The notes under the pieces were generated by a model that had not been told where the DNA came from, ran no database searches, and saw nothing but the letters and a program-made list of their open reading frames with translations. From Gammaproteobacteria bacterium LSUCC0096 (GTDB lineage Bacteria > Pseudomonadota > Gammaproteobacteria > Pseudomonadales > Litorivicinaceae), in assembly GCA_008087055.1 (NCBI GenBank), contig VIEA01000001.1, positions 1,364,014-1,428,013 of the forward strand: a stretch of 64,000 nucleotides of DNA. Direction: 5' to 3'. The position numbers were made by a program, and so were the translations under genes. This document shows positions 17,987 through 27,609 of this stretch, in pieces (the first letter of the stretch is position 1; each line of letters opens with the position of its first letter).

Positions 17987-18694
17987 ATGGATTCGCTAAG
18001 CAAACTATCGGTCGGTGCGTCTGGCTGGGGTGATGAACTACTCCTCGGCGCATTGATGACAGTCAGCTTAGCGATTGCCTCTGTTGCCGTCGGACTTCTC
18101 ATTGGCGGCAAACTCGCCTTCTTAAAGATACAACCTAATAAACCACTTCGTGGCATCGCCCATGGCGTCACTCTGTTATTTCGTGGAACGCCTGAATTTT
18201 TGGTGATCTTAGTGGTATTTTTTGGTCTTGATATACTGATTAACGCATTGCTCGGCGTCATGTCGATCGACCTGACGGTCTCCACGCCAAAATTTTGGGC
18301 AGGCGCTCTTGGACTCGGCTTGATCTTTGGTGTTTATGCCTCTGAAGTGTTTAAGGGAGCTTATCTAGCCGTCCCTAAAGGAGTGATCGAGGCATCACGT
18401 GCACTCGGACTCTCGCAGATACAAACGGTGAGACAGGTTCATATCCCATTGATGTGGAGATATGCACTGCCGGGATTAATGAATCTTTGGCTCGTGTTAC
18501 TCAAAGACACATCGCTGGTCGCAGTCATTGCTTTTGATGAGCTCCTACGCACAGCCAAAGTCGCCGGTGAAACAGAGCGCGAGCCCTTTATCTTTTTCTT
18601 CGCTGCAGGCGCCCTCTACCTGCTCATGACTTGGTTGAGTGACCGAGCGAAAGGGCGGCTTGAAGATCGCGTCGCTCTGGTAGGTCGAAATTAA
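17987..18694 (+). CDS. Polar amino acid ABC transporter permease (HisQ-like)
   Basis: This 235-residue inner-membrane protein has about five helices and the family loops LFRGTPEFLVILVVFFG and EVFKGAYLAVPKGVIEASRALGLSQIQ. The latter is the EAA loop that contacts the ATPase. It begins with an ATG 33 nt after the binding-protein stop and overlaps the next permease by one base (TAATG). Confidence 0.9.
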   Translation: MDSLSKLSVGASGWGDELLLGALMTVSLAIASVAVGLLIGGKLAFLKIQPNKPLRGIAHGVTLLFRGTPEFLVILVVFFGLDILINALLGVMSIDLTVSTPKFWAGALGLGLIFGVYASEVFKGAYLAVPKGVIEASRALGLSQIQTVRQVHIPLMWRYALPGLMNLWLVLLKDTSLVAVIAFDELLRTAKVAGETEREPFIFFFAAGALYLLMTWLSDRAKGRLEDRVALVGRN

Positions 18695-19491
18695 TGATCG
18701 AAGCAATCTTCAAGAGCATTTATTTTTGGTTTAAAGGGTGGCACTACGACGTCGGTAAATCGGTATGCGGCCCATTTGAATCGATCCTTCCAACATCGAT
18801 AGGACCTCACTGCCCTCGTCTGATTGATGGCTTTTTCACGACTTTTGAGTTGGTCACTTTGGCTTTAATACTGGCGTTTCTCATCGCTCGCTCGCTCTCA
18901 AAGCTTCTCGCGCTCGGTCCTGGTTTCATCCAAAAACCAATAGCCAGCTATGTGTATGTATTCCAGGGGACACCCATCCTCATTCAGTTATGGCTCATCT
19001 ACTATGGACTTGCTCAATTTGAATTCATCCGAGAGTCAGTTGCATGGCTGTTCTTAGGGAGTGGCTGGTGGGTCGGGCTAATTGTCTTGACGCTCAATTC
19101 AGCCGCCTATCAAACGAATATATTGATTGGTGCGATTCGTAATCTGCCGCTAGGGCAACTGGAAGGTGCTCAATCAATCGGACTCAACGGCCGACAGACC
19201 TATCTGAAAATTCTGTTCCCACAAGCGTTACGAGCATCTTGGCCTGCACTCGCCAATGAAGGTATTTTACTTCTCAAAGCCAGTGCGCTCGTCAGTACGA
19301 TTACAGTTCTTGATTTAATGGGACACGCGAGAACGGTGTTCTCCCGAAGTTACGATTTATGGGTGTATGGCGGAGCAGCGATGTTATACATTTTATTGAC
19401 GGCCCTAATGACCTTAATCGCGTTTGTGATCCGCCGGTATTGGTTCCAAAGCTTACCATCCGACCCCTGGTTTAAAGGGATCTCGCGCTAA
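18694..19491 (+). CDS. Polar amino acid ABC transporter permease (HisM-like)
   Basis: This 265-residue permease has the loops VFQGTPILIQLWLIYYG and IGAIRNLPLGQLEGAQSIGLNGRQT (EAA loop), typical of HisM. It forms the heterodimeric channel with the preceding permease. An ATPase gene would normally follow; instead the gene ends 3 nt before a convergent phosphoribosyltransferase. The ATPase must be encoded elsewhere or shared. Confidence 0.9.
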   Translation: MIEAIFKSIYFWFKGWHYDVGKSVCGPFESILPTSIGPHCPRLIDGFFTTFELVTLALILAFLIARSLSKLLALGPGFIQKPIASYVYVFQGTPILIQLWLIYYGLAQFEFIRESVAWLFLGSGWWVGLIVLTLNSAAYQTNILIGAIRNLPLGQLEGAQSIGLNGRQTYLKILFPQALRASWPALANEGILLLKASALVSTITVLDLMGHARTVFSRSYDLWVYGGAAMLYILLTALMTLIAFVIRRYWFQSLPSDPWFKGISR

Positions 19492-19494
19492 GCA

Positions 19495-20061
19495 TTAGTT
19501 TCGGTATGCAGCCTTCGCCTCGGCTTCATCAACCTCAAGCACACCACCCTTAGCGGCATCACGCTCATGCTGGACGATGTCACGTGCATCCCACGGATAA
19601 TCAACCCATACATCTTCGATATCTTTACCGACAAAGACATGGCGGACGGAATCTGGAAATTCTGCTTTTTTCTCTTTTAATTTGTTGTGCATGACAAACA
19701 CACCAATTTCAGCAGGGTTTTCTGTGAGCAGTTCACCAATAGCAAACGCCAACGTAGTGCGCTCATCATCCACTTCATCAACCAACAAAACGCGCTTACC
19801 TGTGATCATGTTATTCACACCTTCGACCCATTGGATCTTGTGTGGAACATCCGATGGCGGTTCATCCGGGTGGTAACGAGCAAGAGAAATCGCAATCAAA
19901 GGCTTCTCGATATATGTACGCAAAATGCGAGCAGGAATAAATCCGCCGCCGCCGATCGCTAAAATCACATCAAACTGAAAGTCACTTGCGATAATTTTCT
20001 CAACGCCATCAGCAATGGTTTGGTGAAGATCCGCATAGGAAAAACGAAGACGGGTGCTCAT
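19495..20061 (-). CDS. Purine phosphoribosyltransferase (xanthine/hypoxanthine type)
   Basis: This 188-residue protein has the PRPP-binding loop VLLVDEVDDERTTL, an early ILAIGGGGFIPARIL segment, and VDYPWDARD near the C-terminus, a pattern seen in Gpt/XPT-like enzymes. It probably salvages a purine base to its nucleotide. The preferred base cannot be told from sequence. Confidence 0.8.
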   Translation of the reverse strand: MSTRLRFSYADLHQTIADGVEKIIASDFQFDVILAIGGGGFIPARILRTYIEKPLIAISLARYHPDEPPSDVPHKIQWVEGVNNMITGKRVLLVDEVDDERTTLAFAIGELLTENPAEIGVFVMHNKLKEKKAEFPDSVRHVFVGKDIEDVWVDYPWDARDIVQHERDAAKGGVLEVDEAEAKAAYRN

Positions 20062-20090
20062 GAGATTTATCCTGGCAAAAAGTTAGTTTA

Positions 20091-20471
20091 TCACTGAGCA
20101 GTCGAGATATTCGACTGAGAAATCGAATCTCGAACCTGACCCAAACTCTTAACAAGCGCTGTCACTCGATCGCGCTCTTGGATGAGATACGCTTTCCGTT
20201 CTTCATGCGTTTCACCGGTAGGTTTAAATTCGGTCAGCCACTCAGCGGCGCGCTGCAACTCATCATCAATCTGTTGCTGCATTGTTCCTGACACCCTATC
20301 CCGAGTATTAACGAGCGTATCGGTGACAAGCTTCAGCTCACTCATTTGGTAGGTGATTTCTCCAAACAGTCGTTCTTCGATCTTCGCCTCACTCTCTGGC
20401 AACCACATTGAAACGATAGATCCAACTACCAGTGCGAGACCAAAAATTATCCCCATTCGGCGAATCGACAT
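20091..20471 (-). CDS. Small membrane-anchored protein of unknown function
   Basis: This 126-residue product has one N-terminal hydrophobic segment (about 8-24), with a predicted outside or periplasmic remainder that is strongly charged and helical (about 45-115), likely a coiled coil. I do not recognise the family. It lies 29 nt upstream of the phosphoribosyltransferase in the same direction and is divergent from maeB. Confidence 0.55.
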   Translation of the reverse strand: MSIRRMGIIFGLALVVGSIVSMWLPESEAKIEERLFGEITYQMSELKLVTDTLVNTRDRVSGTMQQQIDDELQRAAEWLTEFKPTGETHEERKAYLIQERDRVTALVKSLGQVRDSISQSNISTAQ

Positions 20472-20549
20472 CGTTTGTCCCCTTACCTAATTCAAGAAGT
20501 GCGTTACACTACCGGAAAACAACCCCACTACAAATTGGAAATCATTTCT

Positions 20550-22823
20550 ATGTCGAATGACCTCCGTGAAGCGGCCCTCCGGTATCACCGCGCTGAGCCA
20601 GCTGGAAAATTAGAGATCACACCAACTAAACCCATGGCTACGCAGCGTGATTTAGCTCTCGCTTACAGTCCTGGAGTTGCTTACGCGTGTACGGAAATTG
20701 CAGAAGACCCGAGCAAAGCTGCTGAGCTCACTGCTCGAGGTAACATGGTCGCTGTGATCACCAACGGCACCGCTGTCCTTGGTCTTGGTGCGATTGGGCC
20801 TCTGGCGTCCAAACCAGTCATGGAAGGAAAGTCGGTCCTTTTTAAAAAATTCGCCAACATAAACTCAATCGATATTGAAGTTGATACAACGGATGTTGAT
20901 CGTTTCTGCGATGTTGTATCGGCACTTGAACCATCATTTGGCGGTATCAATCTCGAGGACATCAAGGCACCTGAATGCTTTGAAATCGAAACACGTCTTC
21001 GTGAAAAAATGAATATTCCTGTATTTCATGATGATCAGCATGGAACCGCAATCGTTGTTGGTGCAGGCATGCTGAATGCCATGCGCTATCTCGGCAAGGA
21101 TATGAGTGAGATTAAGCTCGTCTGCTCAGGTGCAGGGGCTGCAGCACTCGCCTGTTTAAATATGCTCAAAACACTTGGCGTCAAACAAGAAAACATCACA
21201 GTGTGTGATCAACATGGCGTGCTTCGCCCTGATCGCGAAGAGCCGATGGACAAGTACAAAGCCCAATATGCCAAAGAAACGAATCTAAAAACGCTGAAAG
21301 AAGCGCTGGTTGGTGCTGATGCATTTCTTGGCCTTTCAGTCCCTGGCGTTATCAACCAAGACGACGTCAAGACAATGGCGGACCGTCCAGTGATTTTTGC
21401 ATTGGCCAATCCAACGCCTGAGATCATGCCTGAATTGGTCAAAGAAGTCCGTCCTGATGCGATAATCGCGACAGGCCGTTCTGACTACCCGAATCAGGTT
21501 AATAACGTTCTCTGCTTCCCATTTTTATTCCGTGGCGCACTGGATTGCGGCGCTACTGTGATCAACGAAGAAATGAAGGCAGCATGTGCCGAAGCAATTG
21601 CTGCAATGGTGCATACCCCACCGTCTGATGAGGTATTGAGTACCTATCAGGGAGAGCAACTGACTTTTGGCCCTGAATACCTCATTCCAAAGCCATTCGA
21701 TCCTCGCTTGATCATGGAAATTCCTCCGGGGGTCGCTAAAGCCGCCAACGAATCGGGTGTCGCGATGCGTCCAATCGAAGATTTGGAAGCCTATCGCGAT
21801 GACTTAAGCCGCTTTGTATTCCGCTCAGGCATGCTGATGAAGCCAATGTTTGAAGCTGCTCGCGCAACCAAGCGTCGCCTGGTGCTCGCTGAGGGTGAAG
21901 GTGGAAAAATGCTGCAGGCGTGCCAGTTGATCGTTTCAGAACAGCTCGCTGACGTCACCCTCGTTGGTCGACGAAATGTGATTGAAGAAAAGATCAAGTC
22001 GATGGGGCTTTCAATCGAGGCTGATAAAGACTTCTTAATCGTCGACAACCTCGATGATGAAGTCGTTACCCAGATTGGCGAGGAATATCATGCTCTGATG
22101 TCTCGACAAGGAATGACACCTAAGGCTGCGCAAACACGCGTCCGCGCAAATACGACTGTGGTCGCTTCAATGATGCTCCATCGCGGTGATGCAGATGCAA
22201 TGCTTTGCGGAACATTCGGGACCTATGGCAAACACCTCCAGCTCGCTGAAGAGATTATTGGACGTAAGAAAGGATCACCTGTCGTTGGTGCTTTGACAGT
22301 TTTGATTCTGCCGCAAGGAACAATTTTCCTAACCGATACACATGTGAACTTTGATCCAACAGCAGAACAGCTATGCGAGCTCGGTAAACTAGCCGCAGAC
22401 GAAATCCGTCGATTTGGAATTCAGCCGAAGGCAGCGTTCCTTTCGCATTCAAACTTTGGTTCATCAAATACGCCATCTGCGAAGAAGGTACGTGAAGCGA
22501 CTGCGATGTTCATGGAGCGTTACCCGGACATCGAAGCCGATGGTGAAATGCATGCAGATGCTGCTCTTGATGAGAAGGTTCGTCTCGACCTCCTTCCAGA
22601 TAGCAAGCTGACTGGCACTGCCAACTTGTTGATTTGTCCAAACCTTGACTCAGCAAATATCGCGAGAAATCTGCTAAAAGTCTTAGGTAACGGCGTAACC
22701 GTTGGACCATTACTGCTGGGACTTGATAAGGAAGCACACGTTGCAACCGCATCAAACTCACCACGTGGAATTTTCAATATGGCTGCTGTCGCACTGGCTA
22801 ACGTGAATCGTAACGACGATTAA
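20550..22823 (+). CDS. maeB: NADP-dependent malic enzyme with C-terminal phosphotransacetylase-like domain
   Basis: This 757-residue protein runs from [14 protein letters not shown]. The N-terminal malic domain contains [17 protein letters not shown] and the FHDDQHGTA metal/malate segment, followed by an NAD(P) fold ([16 protein letters not shown]). The last 320 residues or so are phosphate acetyl/butyryltransferase-like ([29 protein letters not shown]), which in MaeB is regulatory and senses acetyl-CoA. It decarboxylates malate to pyruvate and makes NADPH. An upstream in-frame start at 20475 is ignored because the family begins at 20550. A strong terminator follows. Confidence 0.95.
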   Translation: MSNDLREAALRYHRAEPAGKLEITPTKPMATQRDLALAYSPGVAYACTEIAEDPSKAAELTARGNMVAVITNGTAVLGLGAIGPLASKPVMEGKSVLFKKFANINSIDIEVDTTDVDRFCDVVSALEPSFGGINLEDIKAPECFEIETRLREKMNIPVFHDDQHGTAIVVGAGMLNAMRYLGKDMSEIKLVCSGAGAAALACLNMLKTLGVKQENITVCDQHGVLRPDREEPMDKYKAQYAKETNLKTLKEALVGADAFLGLSVPGVINQDDVKTMADRPVIFALANPTPEIMPELVKEVRPDAIIATGRSDYPNQVNNVLCFPFLFRGALDCGATVINEEMKAACAEAIAAMVHTPPSDEVLSTYQGEQLTFGPEYLIPKPFDPRLIMEIPPGVAKAANESGVAMRPIEDLEAYRDDLSRFVFRSGMLMKPMFEAARATKRRLVLAEGEGGKMLQACQLIVSEQLADVTLVGRRNVIEEKIKSMGLSIEADKDFLIVDNLDDEVVTQIGEEYHALMSRQGMTPKAAQTRVRANTTVVASMMLHRGDADAMLCGTFGTYGKHLQLAEEIIGRKKGSPVVGALTVLILPQGTIFLTDTHVNFDPTAEQLCELGKLAADEIRRFGIQPKAAFLSHSNFGSSNTPSAKKVREATAMFMERYPDIEADGEMHADAALDEKVRLDLLPDSKLTGTANLLICPNLDSANIARNLLKVLGNGVTVGPLLLGLDKEAHVATASNSPRGIFNMAAVALANVNRNDD

Positions 22824-22842
22824 GCGCGCAGACTCGCGACTG

Positions 22843-22874
22843 AAAACCCGAGCCTTACCCGCTCGGGTTTTTTT
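22843..22874. terminator. Bidirectional rho-independent terminator between maeB and the LysR gene
   Basis: AAAACCCGAGC pairs with GCTCGGGTTTT (11 bp) around a 7-nt loop, followed by T residues. The A run before the stem gives a U tract on the other strand too. It overlaps the LysR stop codon, so it serves both converging genes. Confidence 0.9.
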
Positions 22875-23760
22875 ATGCTAATTCTTCGACTAAAAAGTCA
22901 ATTAACGCGCGTGTCTTTAGTGGCAAATGACGACCGTGAGGAAATACCGCATACAGTTTTCGTTCAGGGAATACTTGGTAGTCAGGAAGAACTTCACGTA
23001 ACTGCCCATCCTCAATTTCTGTTTCAACCATAAAGCGAGGGAGCAAAATAAGGCCTTGGCCTGCTCGTGCAAATGACACCATCATTTGATCGTTATTTGT
23101 CGAAAGCTTTGCTTGCGTGACAACCTGCACCGGCTCTTCATTCCCACGCTGCAGCTTTAAACGTTGCATCACCCGCTCCGAGGCATAGTGAACGAACGGA
23201 ATATGAGCAAGGTCTTCCGGCGTTTTTGGGGCTCCGTATTCTGCGAGTAATATCGGCGCACCAACGAGCACCATCGGGACATCCGATAACCGCCGCGCCA
23301 CCAGAGACGAATCTTCTAGATGACCGATCCGGATCGCTAAATCAAACCCCTCACCAACCAGATCAACGAACCGATCTGACAGCTCAACATGCAAATTGAT
23401 ACCTGGATGATGCGATGCAAATGAGGTCAGTGGCTCTTTAAGGACACGTTGAGCAAGTGCGACGGGAGCAGAGATACGAAGAGATCCCTCTGGCTTCGCT
23501 TTTCGACCGGCGAGCATTTCACCCACTTCTTCGATGCCCTCCACCAAAGGAGCTGAGCGCTCAAAGAGGAATGAGCCTTCGTCAGTTAGACTCAGTTGAC
23601 GCGTGGTTCGGTGGAATAGTCGAACACCGAGATCATTTTCCAAGCGCTGAACTTGTTTACTGACTGCCGAGCCAGTCATTCCAAGTCGGCGGGCTGCCTC
23701 CGCAAAACTTCCATGACGGGCAACTGCGACAAAAATTGGTACGCGCGATAGACGATCCAT
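22873..23760 (-). CDS. LysR-type transcriptional regulator
   Basis: From MDRLSRVPIF the protein is 295 residues: an N-terminal winged helix (FVAVARHGSFAEAARRLGMTGSAVSKQVQRLE) and an effector domain similar to the DNA-binding-regulator group that ends with HLPLKTRALIDFLVEEL. It is divergent from doxX, which it most likely regulates; a long inverted repeat lies between them. An ATG-like start 6 codons upstream is possible but does not match the family. Confidence 0.9.
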   Translation of the reverse strand: MDRLSRVPIFVAVARHGSFAEAARRLGMTGSAVSKQVQRLENDLGVRLFHRTTRQLSLTDEGSFLFERSAPLVEGIEEVGEMLAGRKAKPEGSLRISAPVALAQRVLKEPLTSFASHHPGINLHVELSDRFVDLVGEGFDLAIRIGHLEDSSLVARRLSDVPMVLVGAPILLAEYGAPKTPEDLAHIPFVHYASERVMQRLKLQRGNEEPVQVVTQAKLSTNNDQMMVSFARAGQGLILLPRFMVETEIEDGQLREVLPDYQVFPERKLYAVFPHGRHLPLKTRALIDFLVEELA

Positions 23761-23810
23761 AACCCTTCCACCAAACACACAAGTGATATCGATTTATTAG
23801 TTCCAAAAAT

Positions 23811-23845
23811 GAATTAAACAAGTGCAGTAATGCCTAATTTAATTC
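23811..23845. promoter_or_regulatory. Candidate LysR operator between lysR and doxX
   Basis: GAATTAAA (23811-23818) and its exact reverse complement TTTAATTC (23838-23845) flank 19 nt in the divergent region. The spacing and AT-rich arms fit a LysR recognition region, here centred about 68 nt before doxX. Confidence 0.4.
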
Positions 23846-23895
23846 CATCGGTTTGGCAGTCATGATTGATGCAACATGAAACACAGGAGACAACC

Positions 23896-24336
23896 ATGTT
23901 CAATCAAGCATTTGGAATGACGATTACACGCATTGCCCTCGGGATCATTTTGTTTGCACACGGCTACATTTTGAAAATCGAGACATTCACAATTGAGGGG
24001 ACAGTAGGATTTTTTGAAAGCATCGGACTTCCGGCAATCGCTGCATACCTTGTCATCACAGGAGAGATCCTTGGAGGCATTGCCCTTATCCTTGGCGCTT
24101 TCACGCGTTTAGCGGCATTGCTTTCGCTGCCCATACTAATTGGTGCGACCTGGATGCATCTCGGGAACAGCTGGGTATTTTCAGCCGAGGGTGGTGGTTG
24201 GGAATTCCCTCTCTTGCTCGTCGCTATTGCGATAAGTGTTGGCGTCGGGGGTGCGGGAAAGTATGCGGTGGACAATCTTGATTGGATGAAAAAGTCAAAC
24301 CTCACCCAATCAACTGCAGAACAAGCGACCGCATAA
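23896..24336 (+). CDS. DoxX-family membrane protein
   Basis: This 146-residue protein has four membrane helices, with RIALGIILFAHGYILKI, ITGEILGGIALILGAFTRLAALLSLP and GWEFPLLLVAIAISVGVGGAGKYAVD, all typical of DoxX. Members are linked to redox stress or terminal oxidase function, but the exact role is unsettled. The ATG at 23896 has GGAGA upstream. Divergent LysR control is likely. Its stop is 2 nt from the convergent SDR stop. Confidence 0.87.
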   Translation: MFNQAFGMTITRIALGIILFAHGYILKIETFTIEGTVGFFESIGLPAIAAYLVITGEILGGIALILGAFTRLAALLSLPILIGATWMHLGNSWVFSAEGGGWEFPLLLVAIAISVGVGGAGKYAVDNLDWMKKSNLTQSTAEQATA

Positions 24337-24338
24337 TA

Positions 24339-25073
24339 TTAAGGCGTGATCGTTTGGCCATCCCAAGCGATCACTTGGCCTGTTTGCTCAGGCGTTAGTC
24401 TATTCAACACATCCCAAAGATAGCCAGCCGATTGCTCTGGAGTAAATAACCTATCGGGATCAACGCCTGCTTGAAATGGCTTTGACAGATCGGTATCCAC
24501 AGTCCCGGGGTGCAACCCAACAACAACTGCATTTGGATTGGTTCTTGATAATTCCAAACTCAAATTCTTTGTCAGCATATTTTGTGCAGTTTTACTTGCA
24601 CGATAACTATGCCAACCGCCTAGCCGATTATCACCAATCGAGGCGACGCGAGCAGATAGTGTTGCGACCGTGATCGGATCACAATGACGAATCATACGAC
24701 CAAGTGCCGCATACCAAAGAAACGGTCCAAAACAATTGACTGAAAACACCGTCTCGAGATTCGAGCGATTAAGATCCGCTAGCTTTTTCTCGGGCTTTAG
24801 ACCAAGCGATTCATCTTGCAAAATCCCAGCAGTGGTAACCACCAGATGGAGTTTATCGATATATGAAGCGATAAATGCAGCTGCATCTGAGATTGATTGA
24901 TCAGTTCGCAAATCCAATTCGACTGGAATGACACGTGGATCGTTCGAATCGATCTTTCGGATATCACGCGCGGTCACGAAAACATGATCAAATTGATTGG
25001 ACTGAAGAATCCGATTTACCAAGGCCCGTCCTAGGCCACCTGCACCTCCTTGTATCAGTGCAGACTGCGTCAT
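24339..25073 (-). CDS. Short-chain dehydrogenase/reductase
   Basis: From MTQSALIQGGAGGLG the product is 244 residues. It has the nucleotide-binding GGAGGLG loop, the Ser of ATLSARVASIG and the catalytic YRASK. It resembles the CsgA/C-factor group of SDRs. The substrate is unknown. It follows the ABC-2 permease by 4 nt in the same operon. Confidence 0.85.
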   Translation of the reverse strand: MTQSALIQGGAGGLGRALVNRILQSNQFDHVFVTARDIRKIDSNDPRVIPVELDLRTDQSISDAAAFIASYIDKLHLVVTTAGILQDESLGLKPEKKLADLNRSNLETVFSVNCFGPFLWYAALGRMIRHCDPITVATLSARVASIGDNRLGGWHSYRASKTAQNMLTKNLSLELSRTNPNAVVVGLHPGTVDTDLSKPFQAGVDPDRLFTPEQSAGYLWDVLNRLTPEQTGQVIAWDGQTITP

Positions 25074-25077
25074 CTCA

Positions 25078-26088
25078 TCACCATTTAAAGAGTTTAATAC
25101 TGAGGGCCATCCCAACAATACAAAAGCCGACAAGCACTGCGAGATGAATCGTAATATCAGCAAAACCCGCATTGTCCAACATCACAGCACGCGCCGCTTC
25201 CAATACATGTGTCAACGGAAGAACTTGGGCGAACATCTGCACCCACTCGGGAGAGCCGTCCAGCGAAAACCAAACGCCCGACAACAATAGCATCGGAAAG
25301 GTGACGGCATTCAATAACCCATCAGCGAACTCTTTACTCTCGGTACGACACGCTATCGCAAGACCTAAGGTAATCATCGCCAAGCCGCCCATGAGAGCTA
25401 TCAAGAACAGAAGCCAAATACTGCCGACCATTTTGTAATCAAGTATCAAATTGGTTCCCACAAAAACAATCGTACTTGCAGTCAAAGTCACCAACAGACG
25501 TGACAGTACTTGTGCTGACAAAAATTCAAATTTAGTCAGAGGCGTTGCTTTTAAACGCCTCAAATAGCCTGACTGTCGATAGCGTACGACGACATACCCA
25601 ACACCCCATAGCGCGCTGTACATCATATTCATTCCAAGAATGCCTGGTACAACCCAGTCAACGTAGCGAATCGCATCACCATCTGTTTCACCACGCTTGA
25701 GCGGTCTCGTTTCTGTGTATGTCAGGAGAAGTTCCAAAATCGCACCGGACGCCGAATTTCCGTTCACCCAATAATTCACAGAACCATCAACCACTTCGAC
25801 TACCAAATCGGTTTGTTGCCGTGAGAGTCGGTCGAGAGCTTTTGGTCGATCAGTCTCGATCGCCTCAACGCCCGGAAACTCGACGAGTTCAGGGAGATCA
25901 TCCGAAGAAATGGTCGTGATCGTGAATAATGCTCTTGGTGGCCCCGAAAAAACGACAGCGAGTGCGAAGACAATCAGTACCGGGAAAACTAAATTCCAAC
26001 CAAAGCTTGCTCTGTCACGCAGGTATTCGAGGTTTCGAGCGATAAAGACTGCCTTCATACGCCTGAATGATCGACCAATTGCACTCAC
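25078..26088 (-). CDS. ABC-2 type exporter permease
   Basis: This 336-residue protein has one N-terminal helix, a soluble loop (about 55-155) and five C-terminal helices, the ABC-2 layout. GILGMNMMYSALWGVGYVVVRYRQSGYLRRLKATPL is characteristic. It starts with GTG overlapping the ATPase stop (GTGA). It forms the membrane channel for the adjacent ATPase. The substrate is unknown. Confidence 0.88.
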   Translation of the reverse strand: MSAIGRSFRRMKAVFIARNLEYLRDRASFGWNLVFPVLIVFALAVVFSGPPRALFTITTISSDDLPELVEFPGVEAIETDRPKALDRLSRQQTDLVVEVVDGSVNYWVNGNSASGAILELLLTYTETRPLKRGETDGDAIRYVDWVVPGILGMNMMYSALWGVGYVVVRYRQSGYLRRLKATPLTKFEFLSAQVLSRLLVTLTASTIVFVGTNLILDYKMVGSIWLLFLIALMGGLAMITLGLAIACRTESKEFADGLLNAVTFPMLLLSGVWFSLDGSPEWVQMFAQVLPLTHVLEAARAVMLDNAGFADITIHLAVLVGFCIVGMALSIKLFKW

Positions 26089-26819
26089 TCAATGACCTCT
26101 TGTGTCTTGACCAATGTTTCGCCTGTCAGCGATAAAAAGAGCGTATCCAAGTCCGAAACACCGGCATCTGTAATGAGCTGTTCGGGCGTCCCTTGAAGTA
26201 GCGTTTTACCATGCGACAAAATCACGAGTTCATCACACAACACCTCAGCTTCTTCCATGTAGTGTGTGGTTAAAATTAGCGTCCGACCGTCAGCTTTCAG
26301 ATCAGATACGACATCCCACAAATCACGGCGTGATCTTGGATCAAGACCAGTTGTTGGCTCATCAAGGAACACAATTTCTGGATTATGAACGAGCGCTAGA
26401 GCAAGCAGTAAACGCTGCCTTTGACCACCCGACAGTCGACGCGAATCCCGATGCAGAAAATCTTTCAATCGGAACTGCTCAATCAACTGATCCATTGGAA
26501 TCGGATCATCATAGAAACTTGAGAACAGCTTTAAGTTGTCAAAAGGTGTTAAGAAATCTTGTAGCGCAGTTGCCTGAAACTGAATACCAACCCGAGTTTG
26601 ATAGTCAGAAGGCAGTGGCGCACCGTAATATCGAACGGATCCAGCAGTCGGCTCTTCCATCCCTTCAAGCATCGCGAGTGTCGTACTTTTACCTGCACCG
26701 TTGGGGCCAAGCAATCCAAAACACTCACCCTTTTCGATCTCAAAATCGAGACCATCGACCGCAATCACATCATCGTATGATTTCTCGAGACCGGCGACAG
26801 ATAGAACCACTTCAGACAT
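26085..26819 (-). CDS. ABC-2 exporter ATP-binding protein
   Basis: This 244-residue ATPase has Walker A LLGPNGAGKST, signature LSGGQRQRLLLALAL, Walker B IVFLDEPTTGLD and the H-loop LTTHYMEEAE. It is of the multidrug/daunorubicin-type ABC-2 class. The ATG at 26819 overlaps the IclR stop by 8 nt (ATGTCTGA). A start 10 codons upstream lies inside the iclR gene and is not used. Confidence 0.92.
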   Translation of the reverse strand: MSEVVLSVAGLEKSYDDVIAVDGLDFEIEKGECFGLLGPNGAGKSTTLAMLEGMEEPTAGSVRYYGAPLPSDYQTRVGIQFQATALQDFLTPFDNLKLFSSFYDDPIPMDQLIEQFRLKDFLHRDSRRLSGGQRQRLLLALALVHNPEIVFLDEPTTGLDPRSRRDLWDVVSDLKADGRTLILTTHYMEEAEVLCDELVILSHGKTLLQGTPEQLITDAGVSDLDTLFLSLTGETLVKTQEVIE

Positions 26820-27609
26820 TGCTATCCCAATGCTTGGGTGGTATCCCACCTAACAACTGTGTTGCCACATGGGCGGTTTTCGAAACCGCATCACCGTGAC
26901 CGACCAACACCTCTTCTGTCACACGAACGCTCGGCCCACTGACACTTAACGTACAAATTGGAGAACCGAGTTCGTTAAAGACAGGTGCCGCAACACATTG
27001 CATCCCTTCTACATGTTCTTCACGGTCATACGAACGACCCTCGGCAATGATCCGCTCGATTTCCTCGGTAAGTGATGCTTTTGAACATAATGTCTTATCT
27101 GTCATCGCATCGAAGCTCAATTGATCAATGAGCTCATTGCGCTCGTCTTGATCAAGTGCAGCCAACAATGCCTTACCTGCACCTGATGCATGCAAAGGGG
27201 ACAAACTCCCGAGCGGTGCGACCATCCGCATCATATTGGCGCTTTCAATTTGCGACACAAACAACGCTTTGCTACCTGAGAGAATCGCGAGGTTCACTGT
27301 CTCACCGGTTTGGTCTGACAGCTCAATCATCAGTGGTCGCAACTGCGCAACATAATCGCGCGAACGTACAAAAGCATTCCCCATACGGAAACCGGAGACA
27401 CCGATTCTCCAACGACCTGTTTCGTTATCGACCGACAAAAATGACTGGGCTTCCAGGGTCGCTAGCAGCCGATGCACTGTTGACGGAGCAAGCTCGGTCG
27501 CATCAGCAATCTCGACCAGAGTGAGTCCCGAACGAGATCCTGAGCAAGCATTCAAAATCGATAAACCACGGACCAGCGTTTTTGACTGCCCACCTGTCTC
27601 TTCAGACAT
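26812..27609 (-). CDS. IclR-family transcriptional regulator
   Basis: This 265-residue protein has an N-terminal winged helix (GLTLVEIADATELAPSTVHRLLATLE) and an IclR effector domain (GSLSPLHASGAGKALLAAL, EHVEGMQCVAAPVFNELG). It overlaps recJ upstream and the ABC ATPase downstream by 8 nt each, so it is embedded in the recJ-to-exporter transcription unit and may control the exporter or SDR. Confidence 0.9.
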   Translation of the reverse strand: MSEETGGQSKTLVRGLSILNACSGSRSGLTLVEIADATELAPSTVHRLLATLEAQSFLSVDNETGRWRIGVSGFRMGNAFVRSRDYVAQLRPLMIELSDQTGETVNLAILSGSKALFVSQIESANMMRMVAPLGSLSPLHASGAGKALLAALDQDERNELIDQLSFDAMTDKTLCSKASLTEEIERIIAEGRSYDREEHVEGMQCVAAPVFNELGSPICTLSVSGPSVRVTEEVLVGHGDAVSKTAHVATQLLGGIPPKHWDSNV

